DNA of 44,369 nucleotides from Actinomyces sp. (GTDB lineage: Bacteria > Actinomycetota > Actinomycetes > Actinomycetales > Actinomycetaceae), in assembly GCF_030530635.1 (NCBI RefSeq), contig NZ_JAUMUL010000025.1:1-44369 (forward strand). The letters run 5' to 3'. Positions within the stretch are counted from its first letter, which is position 1. Every line of letters begins with the position of its first letter. Made by a program: the position numbers and the translations under genes. Below are positions 28,121 to 36,904 of this stretch, piece after piece. A model generated the notes under the pieces. It searched no databases. It was not told where the DNA came from and saw only the letters and a program-made list of their open reading frames with translations.

Positions 28121-29437
28121 ATGACTACCCCCGCACCCGTGCCCACAACCGACTTGGCCTCGCCGGCCGACACGACGCCCACCCGCACCGCCGCCTTCCC
28201 CGAGGGCTTCTTGTGGGGCACCGCCACCGCCTCCCACCAGGTGGAGGGCGGCAACATCAACAACGACGTCTGGCTGTACGAGCACGTACCGAACACCATG
28301 TACGCCGAATCCTCGGCAGACGCCTGCGACCATTACACCCGCTACCGGGAGGACATCGCCCTACTCGCCTCCCTGGGGCTGAACTCCTACCGCTTCTCCC
28401 TGGAGTGGAGCCGCATCGAGCCGGCCGAGGGTGAGTTCTCCGCCGTCGCCATCGCCCACTACCGCGACATGCTGCGCGCCTGCCACGAGCACGGACTCAC
28501 CCCACTGGTGACCTACCACCACTTCACCTCCCCGCAGTGGCTCATCGCCCGCGGCGGCTGGGAGGACGCCGACACCCCCGCGCTGTTCGCCCGCTACTGC
28601 CGTCGCGTCACCGAGGAGCTGGGCGACCTGTTCGACATCGCCTGCACCATGAACGAGCCCAACCTCGCCATTCTGCTCGGCGAGATGGGCATGTGCGAAC
28701 GCGAACCCGCCCAGCGGCTCGGCAATCCCACCTGGGAGGGCGCCGCCCGGGCGCTGGGGACGACCGCGGACAAGGTCGCCGGCTTCCAACTCTCGGCCAC
28801 GCCGCAGGCCTATGAGATCAAGTGCGCCGCTCACAAGGCCGCCGTCCGTGCCATCAAGGAGGTCAAGCCCGAGATGCAGGTCGGCTGGACCCTGGCCAAC
28901 TCCGACTTCCATGCCGCCCCCGGCGGTGAAGAGCGGGTGGCGCGCATGAATGAGGAGAACAACCTGCGCTACCTGCGCGTGAGTGAGGGCGACGACTTCG
29001 TTGGACTGCAGACCTACAATCGCACCGTGCTCGGTCCCGACGGTCCGGTGCCGCCGGCGGAGGGAGCGGTGGTCAATCAGGGCGGGGAGGAGATCTGGCC
29101 CTGGGCGATCGGCGCCGTGGTGCGTCAAGCCTGGGATGCGGTACAGATGCCCATCTACGTCACCGAGAACGGGCTCAACACGACCGATGACGCACAGCGG
29201 GTCGACTTCCTGCGCACCGCCATCGGTGAGGTCGGTGCCGCGATCGCCGACGGCATCGACGTACGCGGCTACATGTGCTGGTCGGCGATGGACAACTTCG
29301 AATGGATCTTCGGCTACGGCCCCAAGTTCGGCATCATCGCCGTCGACCGGGACACCCAGGCGCGCACTCCCAAGCCCAGCGCCCATGTGCTCGGGGAGAT
29401 CGCCCAGTCCAACGGGGCGTGCCTGAGCCGGGACTGA
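28121..29437 (+). CDS. GH1 beta-glucosidase
   Basis: A 438-residue retaining beta-glycosidase of the GH1 clan-A barrel. The N-terminal signature FPEGFLWGTATASHQVEGG is complete. The acid/base is E179 in TMNEPN and the nucleophile E349 in YVTENGL. The aglycone-site tryptophans are seen in WSAMDNFEWIFGYGPKFG. There is no signal peptide, so it is cytoplasmic. CCGGAG lies about 11 bases before ATG 28121, and the conserved barrel begins at residue 27. With the MFS gene upstream it forms an uptake-and-cleave pair. In a rhamnosidase locus a likely job is removing glucose from rutinosides or neohesperidosides after rhamnose release (inference). Confidence 0.93.
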   Translation: MTTPAPVPTTDLASPADTTPTRTAAFPEGFLWGTATASHQVEGGNINNDVWLYEHVPNTMYAESSADACDHYTRYREDIALLASLGLNSYRFSLEWSRIEPAEGEFSAVAIAHYRDMLRACHEHGLTPLVTYHHFTSPQWLIARGGWEDADTPALFARYCRRVTEELGDLFDIACTMNEPNLAILLGEMGMCEREPAQRLGNPTWEGAARALGTTADKVAGFQLSATPQAYEIKCAAHKAAVRAIKEVKPEMQVGWTLANSDFHAAPGGEERVARMNEENNLRYLRVSEGDDFVGLQTYNRTVLGPDGPVPPAEGAVVNQGGEEIWPWAIGAVVRQAWDAVQMPIYVTENGLNTTDDAQRVDFLRTAIGEVGAAIADGIDVRGYMCWSAMDNFEWIFGYGPKFGIIAVDRDTQARTPKPSAHVLGEIAQSNGACLSRD

Positions 29438-29468
29438 GGCGAGCGGCCCGCATCCCCGCATCCCCGCC

Positions 29469-29524
29469 GAGGTCGGTCGATCTTACGTACTGAGGTCGGT
29501 TGATCTTACGTACTGAGGTCGGTC
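29469..29524 (+). repeat. 23-bp 3'-end repeat, copy 2
   Basis: Units start at 29469, 29492 and 29515 (two full, one partial; period 23). They read GAGGTCGGT-(C/T)-GATCTTACGTACT. The stem arms are TCGGT/ACTGA, which pair with one G-U. The array starts about 30 bases after the GH1 stop and is in sense orientation. Confidence 0.75.
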
Positions 29525-29600
29525 GTTGTGGGGCTGTGGGGCTGCGCCTGTTCTCGGGTTGCGCGGTGTCACCGGGAGCCGCGGCGGCGGGCAGCAAGAA

Positions 29601-29626
29601 GGGCGAGGACCTCATCGTCCTCGCCC
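29601..29626 (-). terminator. Hairpin terminator for the small ORF
   Basis: GGGCGAGGAC (29601-29610) and GTCCTCGCCC (29617-29626) form a perfect 10-bp stem with a six-base loop. On the minus strand it is followed by TTCTTGCT, so it fits best as the terminator of the small gene at 29708-29800. It could also stop plus-strand transcription from GH1. Confidence 0.65.
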
Positions 29627-29707
29627 TGATGTCTCCGTGGCCTTATGGCCGTCGCGGGAGCGCCCGCGGGGTGATCCGCATTAGGCGGTCACCGTGTTGC
29701 ATTGCTG

Positions 29708-29800
29708 TCAGCGCTGCTCGTTCTCGGCGGCAATCGCGCGCTCAAGCTCACGCTCACGGGCGGCGGCGGCACGGACGGCCAGATCGATGTCGAAGAACAT
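29708..29800 (-). CDS. Small protein of 30 residues, unknown
   Basis: It begins MFFDIDLAVR, continues as an Ala/Arg/Glu-rich amphipathic helix (AAAARERELERAIAA) and ends ENEQR. Support: AAAGGA seven bases before the ATG, a promoter-like TATATT with an adjacent ACCGATCGGT dyad at 29878-29892, and a hairpin with short T-rich tail at 29601-29626. It lies in an otherwise empty 586-base gap after the GH78 gene 30024-33023 on the same strand. No family was recognised. The hydrophobic-acidic N-terminus followed by a charged helix suggests a small binding or regulatory peptide. Confidence 0.55.
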   Translation of the reverse strand: MFFDIDLAVRAAAARERELERAIAAENEQR

Positions 29801-29877
29801 GTTCGGTTCCTTTCGGTTGAAATCTCCCGGCTGGTTCCCCGACCGGGATCGACAGGCTGTTCCTGCCGACGCCCATA

Positions 29878-29892
29878 AATATACCGATCGGT
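29878..29892 (-). promoter_or_regulatory. -10 element plus ACCGATCGGT dyad
   Basis: On the minus strand the perfect palindrome ACCGATCGGT (29883-29892) is overlapped by TATATT (29883-29878), a good -10. The start codon of the 30-codon ORF lies about 78 bases on. ACCG-AT-CGGT cores are common in TetR-family operators. A second perfect palindrome, GCAACATGTTGC, is at 29949-29960. Confidence 0.45.
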
Positions 29893-29948
29893 CGGCTGCC
29901 GATCCAGCCCGGAGGGTGTGCAGTCTGTCATGGTTGCAGTAACGTCTT

Positions 29949-29960
29949 GCAACATGTTGC
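29949..29960. promoter_or_regulatory. Perfect 12-bp palindrome GCAACATGTTGC
   Basis: It lies about 64 bases after the GH78 stop codon and upstream of the putative small-ORF promoter. TTGCAGTAACGTCTTGCAA just before it repeats the TTGCA word. It may be a regulator site for the small gene. Confidence 0.35.
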
Positions 29961-30023
29961 GCCACGTTGTGCGGGCACGACAGTTTGCGAGTACGGTCCG
30001 GCGCCCGGACGCGTTCATGTAGG

Positions 30024-33023
30024 TTACACGACCAGCACCGTGCGCCCACTGGGCAGGCGACGCACTCCGGCCGGCGTTGCCAGCTCTCCGGTGACGCCGG
30101 ACGGCAGGGTCACCTCGTAGCGCACGGTAGAGCCGGGGGCTACGAGCCCCGCGGCTGTGGCGTCAGCGGCGGCCTCCGCGCTGCTCGCATCCGGCGCCGC
30201 CCGGTCGACGCGCTCCCAGGCGACCTCCACCCTGCCAAAAGGCGTGTCGCGGTGCGCGCGCGCCCAGGACACCGGCCCGTCGGTCAGCGGCGCCACCCGC
30301 ACCCGCCGGTAGCCGGGCTCGGCGGGGGCGATTCCACCCAGGCGGCGGAACAGCCAGTCGTCCACGCAGCCGAAGGCATAGTGGTTGAAGCTCATCGCTC
30401 CCACGGTCCCGTCCGGGGCGACGGCATCCCAGGACTCCCAGATCGTCGTGGCCCCCTCGGCCACCTCATACAGCCACGACGGCACCGTGTCCTGCATGAG
30501 CACCGCCCAGGCCACATCCGCGTTCCCGGAGTCGACCAGCACATCAAGCAGGAACGGCACCGATAGGAAGCCGGTGTCCAAGTGGTCGCCCGCCTGGCGC
30601 ACGAGCCGCACCAACCGGTCCGCCACGGCCCGACGCCGCGCACCTACGTCCGGATCGTCGGCACTGACGACGTCGAAGGCGAGCGCGAGCACGTACATGC
30701 CCTGCAGGTCCGGGGTCATGGCGCCGTCGGCACCGATGTACTCCGCGGCCACCGCGGCCCGTACCGCCTCCCAACGCGCCCGATAGGCGGCCGCGTCGTC
30801 CAAGTGCCCGAGGACCTGCGCCACTTGGGCGAGGGTGCGCAGCGCCTCGGCGTGGAAGGCGGCGCCGACGAATTCGCTGGTCAGGTGCGGCGCCGCCATG
30901 ATCGCGTCCGGTGCCCCACTGGCCAGGGTGGAGGGCGCCAGCCAGTCGCCGAAGTGCATGCGCGAGTTCCACAGCAGCCGCTGCCGGGCGGCCGTGGCCT
31001 CATCCAGGGCCTCCCATCCGACTGTGCGCTCGGTGTCCTCCCAGTCGCCGCCGCGCAGGCGGGGAGGTAGTTCGGTGGCGGCCTGCCGCGACTGCATTTC
31101 CACCCAGGCCTGCATGGCCGGGTAGTTGGCGCGCAGTGTATCGACGTCGCCGTAGCGCTCCCACAGGGTCAGCGGCACGCGGATGATCGCGTCGCCCCAG
31201 CCGGCTGCGGCGGTGACGCCGCCGATGCCGGGCTGCCCCTCCATCGCCGCCTGGCGGGGCGCGAAGGGGGAGATGATGACCACGCGGCCGTCGTCGAGCT
31301 GGTCGGCGCGCACGTTGCGCAGCCAGCGGGCCAAGAAGGTGTGCACCTGGGCGTTATTGGTGGCGGCCGGGGCGAAGACCTGGATGTCGCCCGTCCAGCC
31401 GACGCGCTCCCGCTGCGGGCAGTCGGTGGGGATGGACAGGAAGTTGGCGCGCTGGGACCACACCGTGTTGGCGTGCAACCGGTTCAGGCGCTCGTCGGAG
31501 CAGCTGAAGTCGCCCGCCGACTCCAGGTCCGAGCCGATGACGACGGCGATCGCGTCCCGCGTGTGCAGCTGCCCGGGGTAGCCGGTCACCCGCGCGTAGC
31601 GGAAGCCGTGGAAGGTGAAGGTCGGCTCATAGGTCTCGGGGGCCTGCGGCGTGCCCGTGCCGGCCAGGACCCAGAGGTCGCGCTGGTCCTTGTTGGGGCC
31701 CTGCACGTTGGAGAAGAAGTTGCCGTCGGCCGCCAGGTGCTCGGAGTGCTCCAGAGTGATCTCGGTGCCGGCCGGGCCGACGGCGCGCAGCCGCACCCGC
31801 CCGGCGATCACCTGCCCGAAGTCCACCACCGTCTCCCCGGCCGGCGTGGTGATGACCTCCACGGCGGGCAGTTCCAGCAGACGGCGCACCGGTTCGCCGC
31901 GGAAGGGCTCCAGGGCGGTGGCCGGGTCCAGCAGCGCGCCGGGAATGATGTGCACCGGGTCCCAGGTGGAGGCGTCGAAGCCGGGGGAGTCCCAGCCGGC
32001 GACGGCCGCCGCCAGCCGGTCGTCGCGCCTCTCACCGATCATGATGTCGCTGTAGCGCAGCGGGCCGGATTCGGTGCAGCGGGCGGTGGCGTCCGGTCCC
32101 CAGGTCTCGCGGGTGCCGTCGGCGCGGGTGATGGACAGCTGCCACCAGCCGCGCAGCAGGGTGCCGTACTGGCCGGACTCCCCGGTGATGGTGGCCCTCC
32201 CTGCGAACCAGCCGTCGCCCAGCCGCAGGCCCAGCGTATGCGGTCGGGGCGCGTCGGCGGGATCGGCCAGGGCCGCGGTGACGTCGTGGACGTCGAACTC
32301 GGTGTAGGTGTGGTAGCTGGTCCAGCCCGGCGCCAGCACGGTGTCGCCCACTTCGACGCCGTCGATGCTCGCCTCGATCACGCCCTGGGCGCTGAGGTAC
32401 AGACGGGCGCGGGTGATGGGGGCGGTGCCTGCGGCGGCGCGGGGCAGGTCCTGGCGCACCAGCTTGACCGGATGCAGCTTCTCCCCGGCCGGTACCGGCT
32501 CCCGCGGGGCGAACAGGGTGGCGAAGGAGGCCTCCGGCTCCAGCTCCACCGGCGTCTGGGTCGGCTCCACCCAGGGGGCGACGACGTCGGTCGCCTGCAG
32601 CAGAGAGGTGGAGAAGGTGGAGGCGGCCCAGGGTGAGGGTGTTTCCGACGTCGTGGGGCCGGCGGCCTGGGCCGGGGTGCTCGACGCCGTCGCCCCGGGC
32701 GCCGCCGAGCCGCCCGTCCAGACGCGCACCCGCCAGACGTAGTCCGCATCGGATTCGAGCGGCGTGCCGTCGTAGGGCAGCCAGGGGCAGGCGGGCGGGT
32801 CGGGTACCGCCACGCGGCCGGTGGCCCACACCGGCGGCTCCAGCTCCTCGCCGGTGGCCGGGTCGAGGCGGCGCACCTGCACCTCGTAGGCGCTCGCTGG
32901 TACCTCGCCGGGCACCTGCCAGGCGAGCACGGGCCGCGGCACCGCCACATTCAGCGGGGCGTGCTGGTGGTCGACGGTCAGACGGACGGGCGCGGGCGCG
33001 GGATCGGCCGGGGCGGTGTGCAT
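30024..33023 (-). CDS. GH78 alpha-L-rhamnosidase (999 aa)
   Basis: A full-length inverting rhamnosidase of a different branch from the two long paralogues. An Fn3-like domain opens VRLTVDHQHAPLNVAVPRPV. The sugar-binding sandwich holds SIDGVEVGDTVLAPGW and GWFAGRATI, then FGQVIAGRVRL, the barrel and C-terminal sheet follow. The catalytic loop is TDCPQRERVGWTGD with D534 (one residue shorter than the QRDERLGW form). The expected base is E863 in TTIWESWDA. AAGGAG lies about five bases before ATG 33023. No signal peptide. It follows the GPH transporter by 147 bases on the same strand and probably forms a unit with it and the MBL-fold gene. Confidence 0.94.
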   Translation of the reverse strand: MHTAPADPAPAPVRLTVDHQHAPLNVAVPRPVLAWQVPGEVPASAYEVQVRRLDPATGEELEPPVWATGRVAVPDPPACPWLPYDGTPLESDADYVWRVRVWTGGSAAPGATASSTPAQAAGPTTSETPSPWAASTFSTSLLQATDVVAPWVEPTQTPVELEPEASFATLFAPREPVPAGEKLHPVKLVRQDLPRAAAGTAPITRARLYLSAQGVIEASIDGVEVGDTVLAPGWTSYHTYTEFDVHDVTAALADPADAPRPHTLGLRLGDGWFAGRATITGESGQYGTLLRGWWQLSITRADGTRETWGPDATARCTESGPLRYSDIMIGERRDDRLAAAVAGWDSPGFDASTWDPVHIIPGALLDPATALEPFRGEPVRRLLELPAVEVITTPAGETVVDFGQVIAGRVRLRAVGPAGTEITLEHSEHLAADGNFFSNVQGPNKDQRDLWVLAGTGTPQAPETYEPTFTFHGFRYARVTGYPGQLHTRDAIAVVIGSDLESAGDFSCSDERLNRLHANTVWSQRANFLSIPTDCPQRERVGWTGDIQVFAPAATNNAQVHTFLARWLRNVRADQLDDGRVVIISPFAPRQAAMEGQPGIGGVTAAAGWGDAIIRVPLTLWERYGDVDTLRANYPAMQAWVEMQSRQAATELPPRLRGGDWEDTERTVGWEALDEATAARQRLLWNSRMHFGDWLAPSTLASGAPDAIMAAPHLTSEFVGAAFHAEALRTLAQVAQVLGHLDDAAAYRARWEAVRAAVAAEYIGADGAMTPDLQGMYVLALAFDVVSADDPDVGARRRAVADRLVRLVRQAGDHLDTGFLSVPFLLDVLVDSGNADVAWAVLMQDTVPSWLYEVAEGATTIWESWDAVAPDGTVGAMSFNHYAFGCVDDWLFRRLGGIAPAEPGYRRVRVAPLTDGPVSWARAHRDTPFGRVEVAWERVDRAAPDASSAEAAADATAAGLVAPGSTVRYEVTLPSGVTGELATPAGVRRLPSGRTVLVV

Positions 33024-33170
33024 GGGACTCCTTCGTCGGTGGCGGGGATTTGTTCGGCGGCGGACTTGCGGATCAGGTCATGATGTCATCCGGGCGGGTG
33101 CAGGCGCACTCGGTCCGGTGCGGATACCCGTGGGCGGCGCGGGGCGCTACGGGCATCGCTCTTGGCGGGA

Positions 33171-34613
33171 TCACTCGGGCTCCGCCGATACCGGTGCCTT
33201 CGTGTCGTTCTGAGTGCGCAGCGCCTTCAGGTCGCGCTCCAGGCGGAACGAGGTCGTCAGCAGCGCGAACACGATCAAGAACATCGCGAACGGGATCCAG
33301 TTGTATATGAGCTGGATGGCTGTGGTCACCGATTCGGGCTGGCGCAGACCCTCGAGGTCCAGGGCGCCGTCGAATCCGGAGGCGGACAGCACCCAGCCGA
33401 AGACCGCGGTTCCCAGCCCCATGCCGAGTTTCTGCGCCGCGGACACGCCCGCATTCCCCATGCCCACGGCGTCTACGCCACTGCGGAGTCGACCGTATGT
33501 CAGCGTGTCCGCGACGATTCCCATCGCCATGCCGCCGGCCATGCCCAGGCCGACGCCCTTGAGAATGTTGCAGGTGAGCATCGCGGGAACACTGAATCCG
33601 AGCAGACCGAATCCCAGATAGCCGACGGCCGAGATCCCGATGCCGGCGATGTAGATCTTCTCCTTGCCGAACCTGGCCATGAGTAGCGGGGTGGCGAACA
33701 TGATGGCGAACTGCGCAATGGTCATAGAGTTGGACAGCCAGCTGTACTGGGTCATGTCGTAGAAGACGTACATGCAGTAGTAGATGCCGCCCACGGCATT
33801 GAAGATGATGGCGAAGAAGATCACCAGCATGGCCACGAACATCATCACCCAGTACTTGTTGGCCAGCAGCGCCTGCACGCTCAGCCAGAAGCCCGGGCCG
33901 TGGGACGAGGTCGGGGCCCCGGCGCCCGCCGCGTCGTCGTGCACGCGCTCCTTCGTGGTGAAGACGGTTACGAGCGCCAGCAGCACCATGGCCGCGCAGA
34001 AGCACAGCATGGTCAGGGTGTAGGCCTGCTGCGTGTTGGGGTTCGCTGCGTCGGAGGAGAGGCGGGCGAGCAGCCACACGAACACGGCGTTGACGATCAC
34101 GTTCCCGAGCGTCTGGAAGATCTGCTGAATATTGCCGAGCAGACCGCGCTCGTAGGAGTTCCTCGTCATCAGCGAGATCATCGAGTAGAAGGGCACCAGC
34201 ATCGAGGTCATGAACACCGCGTTGACCACGTTGTACATGACGAACACGTACACGTACTTCACGGCCCCGGGCCAGTTCGGCGGCACCAGGAACAGCAGCA
34301 TCACCGCCACGGCGAAGGGGACGCACACTCTGAGCAGCCAGCTGCGGGCCTTGCCCAGCTTCGACTTCGTCCGGTCGACGAGGCGTCCGACGATAATGTC
34401 CGAGACGCCGTCGAACAGTTTGGAGACGGCGATGATACTGGAGATCACGGCCGCGTCCAGCAGCGCCACGTTCGTGAAGTACACGGTCAGGAACGAGCCG
34501 AGTATCCCGTTGATGGCGTTAATGCCTAACTGGCCGGAACCGTATCCGACCCGCTCGACCCAGCCGAGCCTGGCGTCGGGGTCGTCGTGGCGTGTGGCTA
34601 ATGATGCCGCCAT
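33171..34613 (-). CDS. GPH-family glycoside/pentoside/hexuronide:cation symporter
   Basis: A 480-residue, 12-helix symporter. The N-terminus GWVERVGYGSGQLGINAI and KLFDGVSDIIVGRLVDRTKSKLGKAR are diagnostic for the family: Asp residues in helix 2 and a basic loop 2-3. Loop 8-9 keeps VADTLTYGRLRSG. Both termini are cytoplasmic and hydrophilic. The start ATG 34613 has AAAGGAG nine bases upstream. Placed between an MBL-fold hydrolase and a GH78 enzyme, it presumably takes up the rhamnoside degraded by 30024-33023. Confidence 0.9.
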   Translation of the reverse strand: MAASLATRHDDPDARLGWVERVGYGSGQLGINAINGILGSFLTVYFTNVALLDAAVISSIIAVSKLFDGVSDIIVGRLVDRTKSKLGKARSWLLRVCVPFAVAVMLLFLVPPNWPGAVKYVYVFVMYNVVNAVFMTSMLVPFYSMISLMTRNSYERGLLGNIQQIFQTLGNVIVNAVFVWLLARLSSDAANPNTQQAYTLTMLCFCAAMVLLALVTVFTTKERVHDDAAGAGAPTSSHGPGFWLSVQALLANKYWVMMFVAMLVIFFAIIFNAVGGIYYCMYVFYDMTQYSWLSNSMTIAQFAIMFATPLLMARFGKEKIYIAGIGISAVGYLGFGLLGFSVPAMLTCNILKGVGLGMAGGMAMGIVADTLTYGRLRSGVDAVGMGNAGVSAAQKLGMGLGTAVFGWVLSASGFDGALDLEGLRQPESVTTAIQLIYNWIPFAMFLIVFALLTTSFRLERDLKALRTQNDTKAPVSAEPE

Positions 34614-34734
34614 TGAGGTGTTCTCCTTTGAACTGGTTGCGATCTGGACTTAAGGGGGCGGCGCCGAGTGTCGGTGTTGATGGATGCGGAGGTGGAAGCG
34701 GAATGCGGCCTGCCGGTGCAGTCCGGCGGGTGGG

Positions 34735-35571
34735 TCAGAGTCGGCGCGGGTCGTAGACGAGGTTGGGGGTATCGTCTGCGGGCGGGCCGTCACCCGCGGC
34801 GCGCACGACGGCGCGGGCGATGCGGGCGTCCGCGCCATCGAAGCGGAAGGGGACGGTATCGTCGCCTCCCGCGAGGACGGCGCGGCTCAGGGCCAGCAGA
34901 TCGTCGAGAACCGTGGGGGTGATCTCCCCGCGACCGTGGGAGACGAGCACGCGGTCGTAGGCGCCGGCGGTGCGCGCCTCAAGGTCGCGCAGGGCATCGA
35001 CGTACTGCGTCAGTGTGGAGGACTCGGGCAGGAACAGGAAGGTGAACTGGTTGGCGGCGTCGCCGGTGATGAGCAGGCGTTCCTCTTGAACCAGTAGCGC
35101 CACCGAGCCGGGGGTGTGACCCGGCGCGCCCAGTACCGTGACCGTGAGTCCGCCGAGTTCCAGGTGCTTACCCACGCTGAGCGGGGCCAAGCGGGAGGGG
35201 TCCACCTTGGGGGCTAAGAACACCGCGCGCCCGTCGGCGACGGCGTCGGCGTGAACCTGACGGGACTTGGACTGGTGCGCGGCCAGCACGGGCAGATCGG
35301 CCGGATGCATGCGCACGTCCGCGAACTGGGAGGCGCCGAAGGCGTGGTCGACGTGCCCGTGGGTGAGCACCACGGTCAGCGGCAGGTCGGTCAGTGAGGC
35401 GACGAATGCGGCCAGGTCGCCCACGCCGTAGCCGGTGTCCACCAGCAGTGCCCGCTCGCGTCCGGTCACCAGGTACATGAGCACGTCGTAGGGGCCATGG
35501 ATACGCGTCACGTGGGCGCTGACGGGGGAGGCGGTGAACTCGGGCGGGACGCCCCTGGATGAATCCTCCAT
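34735..35571 (-). CDS. Metallo-beta-lactamase-fold hydrolase
   Basis: A 278-residue MBL-fold protein. The metal motif THGHVDHAFG puts H71, H73, D75 and H76 in place. APGHTPGS supplies the next histidine, TGDAA the bridging Asp and LVSHGRGE the last His. The start ATG 35571 (MEDSSRG) is preferred over the longer frame because GGA lies eight bases upstream and the operator-like dyad at 35601-35616 would otherwise be inside the gene. It is first in the unit MBL - GPH transporter - GH78 and divergent from LacI. It could act on a thioester, lactone or phosphodiester; rhamnono-lactone or aglycone hydrolysis is only a guess. Confidence 0.85.
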   Translation of the reverse strand: MEDSSRGVPPEFTASPVSAHVTRIHGPYDVLMYLVTGRERALLVDTGYGVGDLAAFVASLTDLPLTVVLTHGHVDHAFGASQFADVRMHPADLPVLAAHQSKSRQVHADAVADGRAVFLAPKVDPSRLAPLSVGKHLELGGLTVTVLGAPGHTPGSVALLVQEERLLITGDAANQFTFLFLPESSTLTQYVDALRDLEARTAGAYDRVLVSHGRGEITPTVLDDLLALSRAVLAGGDDTVPFRFDGADARIARAVVRAAGDGPPADDTPNLVYDPRRL

Positions 35572-35600
35572 GATTCGTTCCAATCTGAGTGACAGCAATA

Positions 35601-35616
35601 GGTTACACGAGTAACC
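35601..35616. promoter_or_regulatory. LacI-type operator GGTTAC-ACGA-GTAACC
   Basis: A 16-base dyad with perfect six-base arms and a central CG, the hallmark of LacI-family sites. It lies in the 192-base divergent spacer between the MBL-fold gene (start 35571) and the LacI gene (35764), 30 bases upstream of the former's start codon. It is the obvious candidate for binding by that LacI protein. Confidence 0.6.
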
Positions 35617-35763
35617 TTCAAGCTCACGATAGACTGTAGGCCGACCGAGCGCAAGTGTGGGGTCAAAAACAGGTCGCGGCTGGTCGGCGGTTCCGGCAGC
35701 CGTTCAGGCCTCAGTGACGTCTCGGCTCGATGCCGGTCTCCAGGTGAGCGGATTGGGGTGCAG

Positions 35764-36798
35764 ATGGGGCGGGTGCTCAGCAGCGATGTGGCTAGGCGTG
35801 CCGGCGTCTCTCGCGCCACCGTCAGCTACGTCCTCAACCGTCGCGCGGACAAGACCATCTCCGAACAGACTCGGGAGCGCGTCCTGGCCGCCGCCCGTGA
35901 ACTCGGCTACGTCCCGTCCGCCGCCGCCACCGCACTCGGCTCGGGGCGGTCCCGGATCGTCCTCCTGCGCGATTCCGGCCGTATCCCCTCCCGGGGTCAG
36001 GAGGTACTACAGCTCGGTTCCTTGGCGGGGCTGCTGCGCGACGCCCTAGCGCGTGAGGTCGATTCTTGGGGAATGACGCTGGTCTCCTGCGGCTCGGACG
36101 CGTCCCTGACGGGCGTGCTCGGGCATGTCGATCCGGCGCTCGTCATCGCCCCGGCGGGCCTGGAGGAGGCTGAGGCGGAGGCGGTAGCCGCGGTGGGGGC
36201 GGCCCTGGTGGACCGCGACGAGCGGGGGCGGCCGCTGGCCGATCTGGTCCTCGGCCGCATGCCCCGGCTGCAGGTGCAGTACCTGGTGGCTCACGGCCTG
36301 CGCCGCCCCGCCTATCTGAGCACCCGCCTGCCCGGGCTCGGGGCACTGGTCGCCTCCCGTCGTGAGGAGGTACTGGCGGCCTGCGAGCGGACGGGACTGC
36401 CCGCTCCGCATGAGCACGCCGTCGGACAGTTGAACGAGGACGCGATCGCCGAGTTCGCAGGTGTCCTGCGCGGATGGGTGGAGGCCGGGACCGACGCCGT
36501 GGTCTGCTTCAACGACCTGCACGCCGGCCTGGCGGTGGCCGCGGCCAGAAGCGCGGGACTGCGCGTGCCCGACGAGCTGGCCGTGATCGGGGCGGATGAC
36601 GAGGTGCTGGGCAGGTTCCTCGACCCGCCGCTGACCACGGTCGCCCCCGACATGGTGGCCTTCGCGAGGTACCTGGCGGCCCGCGCACGCGCGGTGCTGG
36701 ACGGAACGGAGCCGCCCGACGCACCTGCCACGCTGGCACGGGTCGTCGAGCGGGGCACCGTTCCCGCACCCCGCGTCCCCGCTTCCCCGACTCCCTGA
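35764..36798 (+). CDS. LacI-family transcriptional repressor
   Basis: About 344 residues. The N-terminal helix-turn-helix reads SSDVARRAGVSRATVSYVLN, with the hinge LGYVPSAAATALGSGRS. A periplasmic-binding-protein-like sensor domain follows (GTDAVVCFNDLHAGLAV, then DELAVIGADDEVLGRFLDPPLTTV). The start may be GTG 35758 or ATG 35764; the latter sits close behind GGGG. It is divergent from the MBL - GPH - GH78 unit across a spacer with a 16-base dyad. It probably represses that unit and senses a rhamnoside or rhamnose. The different TGAA-WCGW-YTCA sites elsewhere may belong to another LacI protein outside the window. Confidence 0.92.
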   Translation: MGRVLSSDVARRAGVSRATVSYVLNRRADKTISEQTRERVLAAARELGYVPSAAATALGSGRSRIVLLRDSGRIPSRGQEVLQLGSLAGLLRDALAREVDSWGMTLVSCGSDASLTGVLGHVDPALVIAPAGLEEAEAEAVAAVGAALVDRDERGRPLADLVLGRMPRLQVQYLVAHGLRRPAYLSTRLPGLGALVASRREEVLAACERTGLPAPHEHAVGQLNEDAIAEFAGVLRGWVEAGTDAVVCFNDLHAGLAVAAARSAGLRVPDELAVIGADDEVLGRFLDPPLTTVAPDMVAFARYLAARARAVLDGTEPPDAPATLARVVERGTVPAPRVPASPTP

Positions 36799-36804
36799 CC
36801 CGCC

Positions 36805-36842
36805 GAGATCGGTAGAAGTTACATGCCGAGATCGGTAGAAGT
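36805..36842 (+). repeat. 23-bp 3'-end repeat, copy 3 (diverged)
   Basis: Units start at 36805 and 36828 (period 23) and read GAGATCGGTAGAAGTTACATG. The stem arms TCGGT/GCCGA keep pairing with one U-G. It starts about six bases after the LacI stop codon and is in sense orientation. Confidence 0.7.
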
Positions 36843-36904
36843 GGCGGCGTCCGGGAGTCGGTGCGCGCGCCGTCCCGACTCGCAGGGGGAACGCCGCGCG
36901 AACC

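Noticed and set aside
30013..30030. Second GGTTACACGA operator
   Set aside because: Only one half matches the 35601-35616 dyad and it overlaps the end of the GH78 coding region; likely chance.
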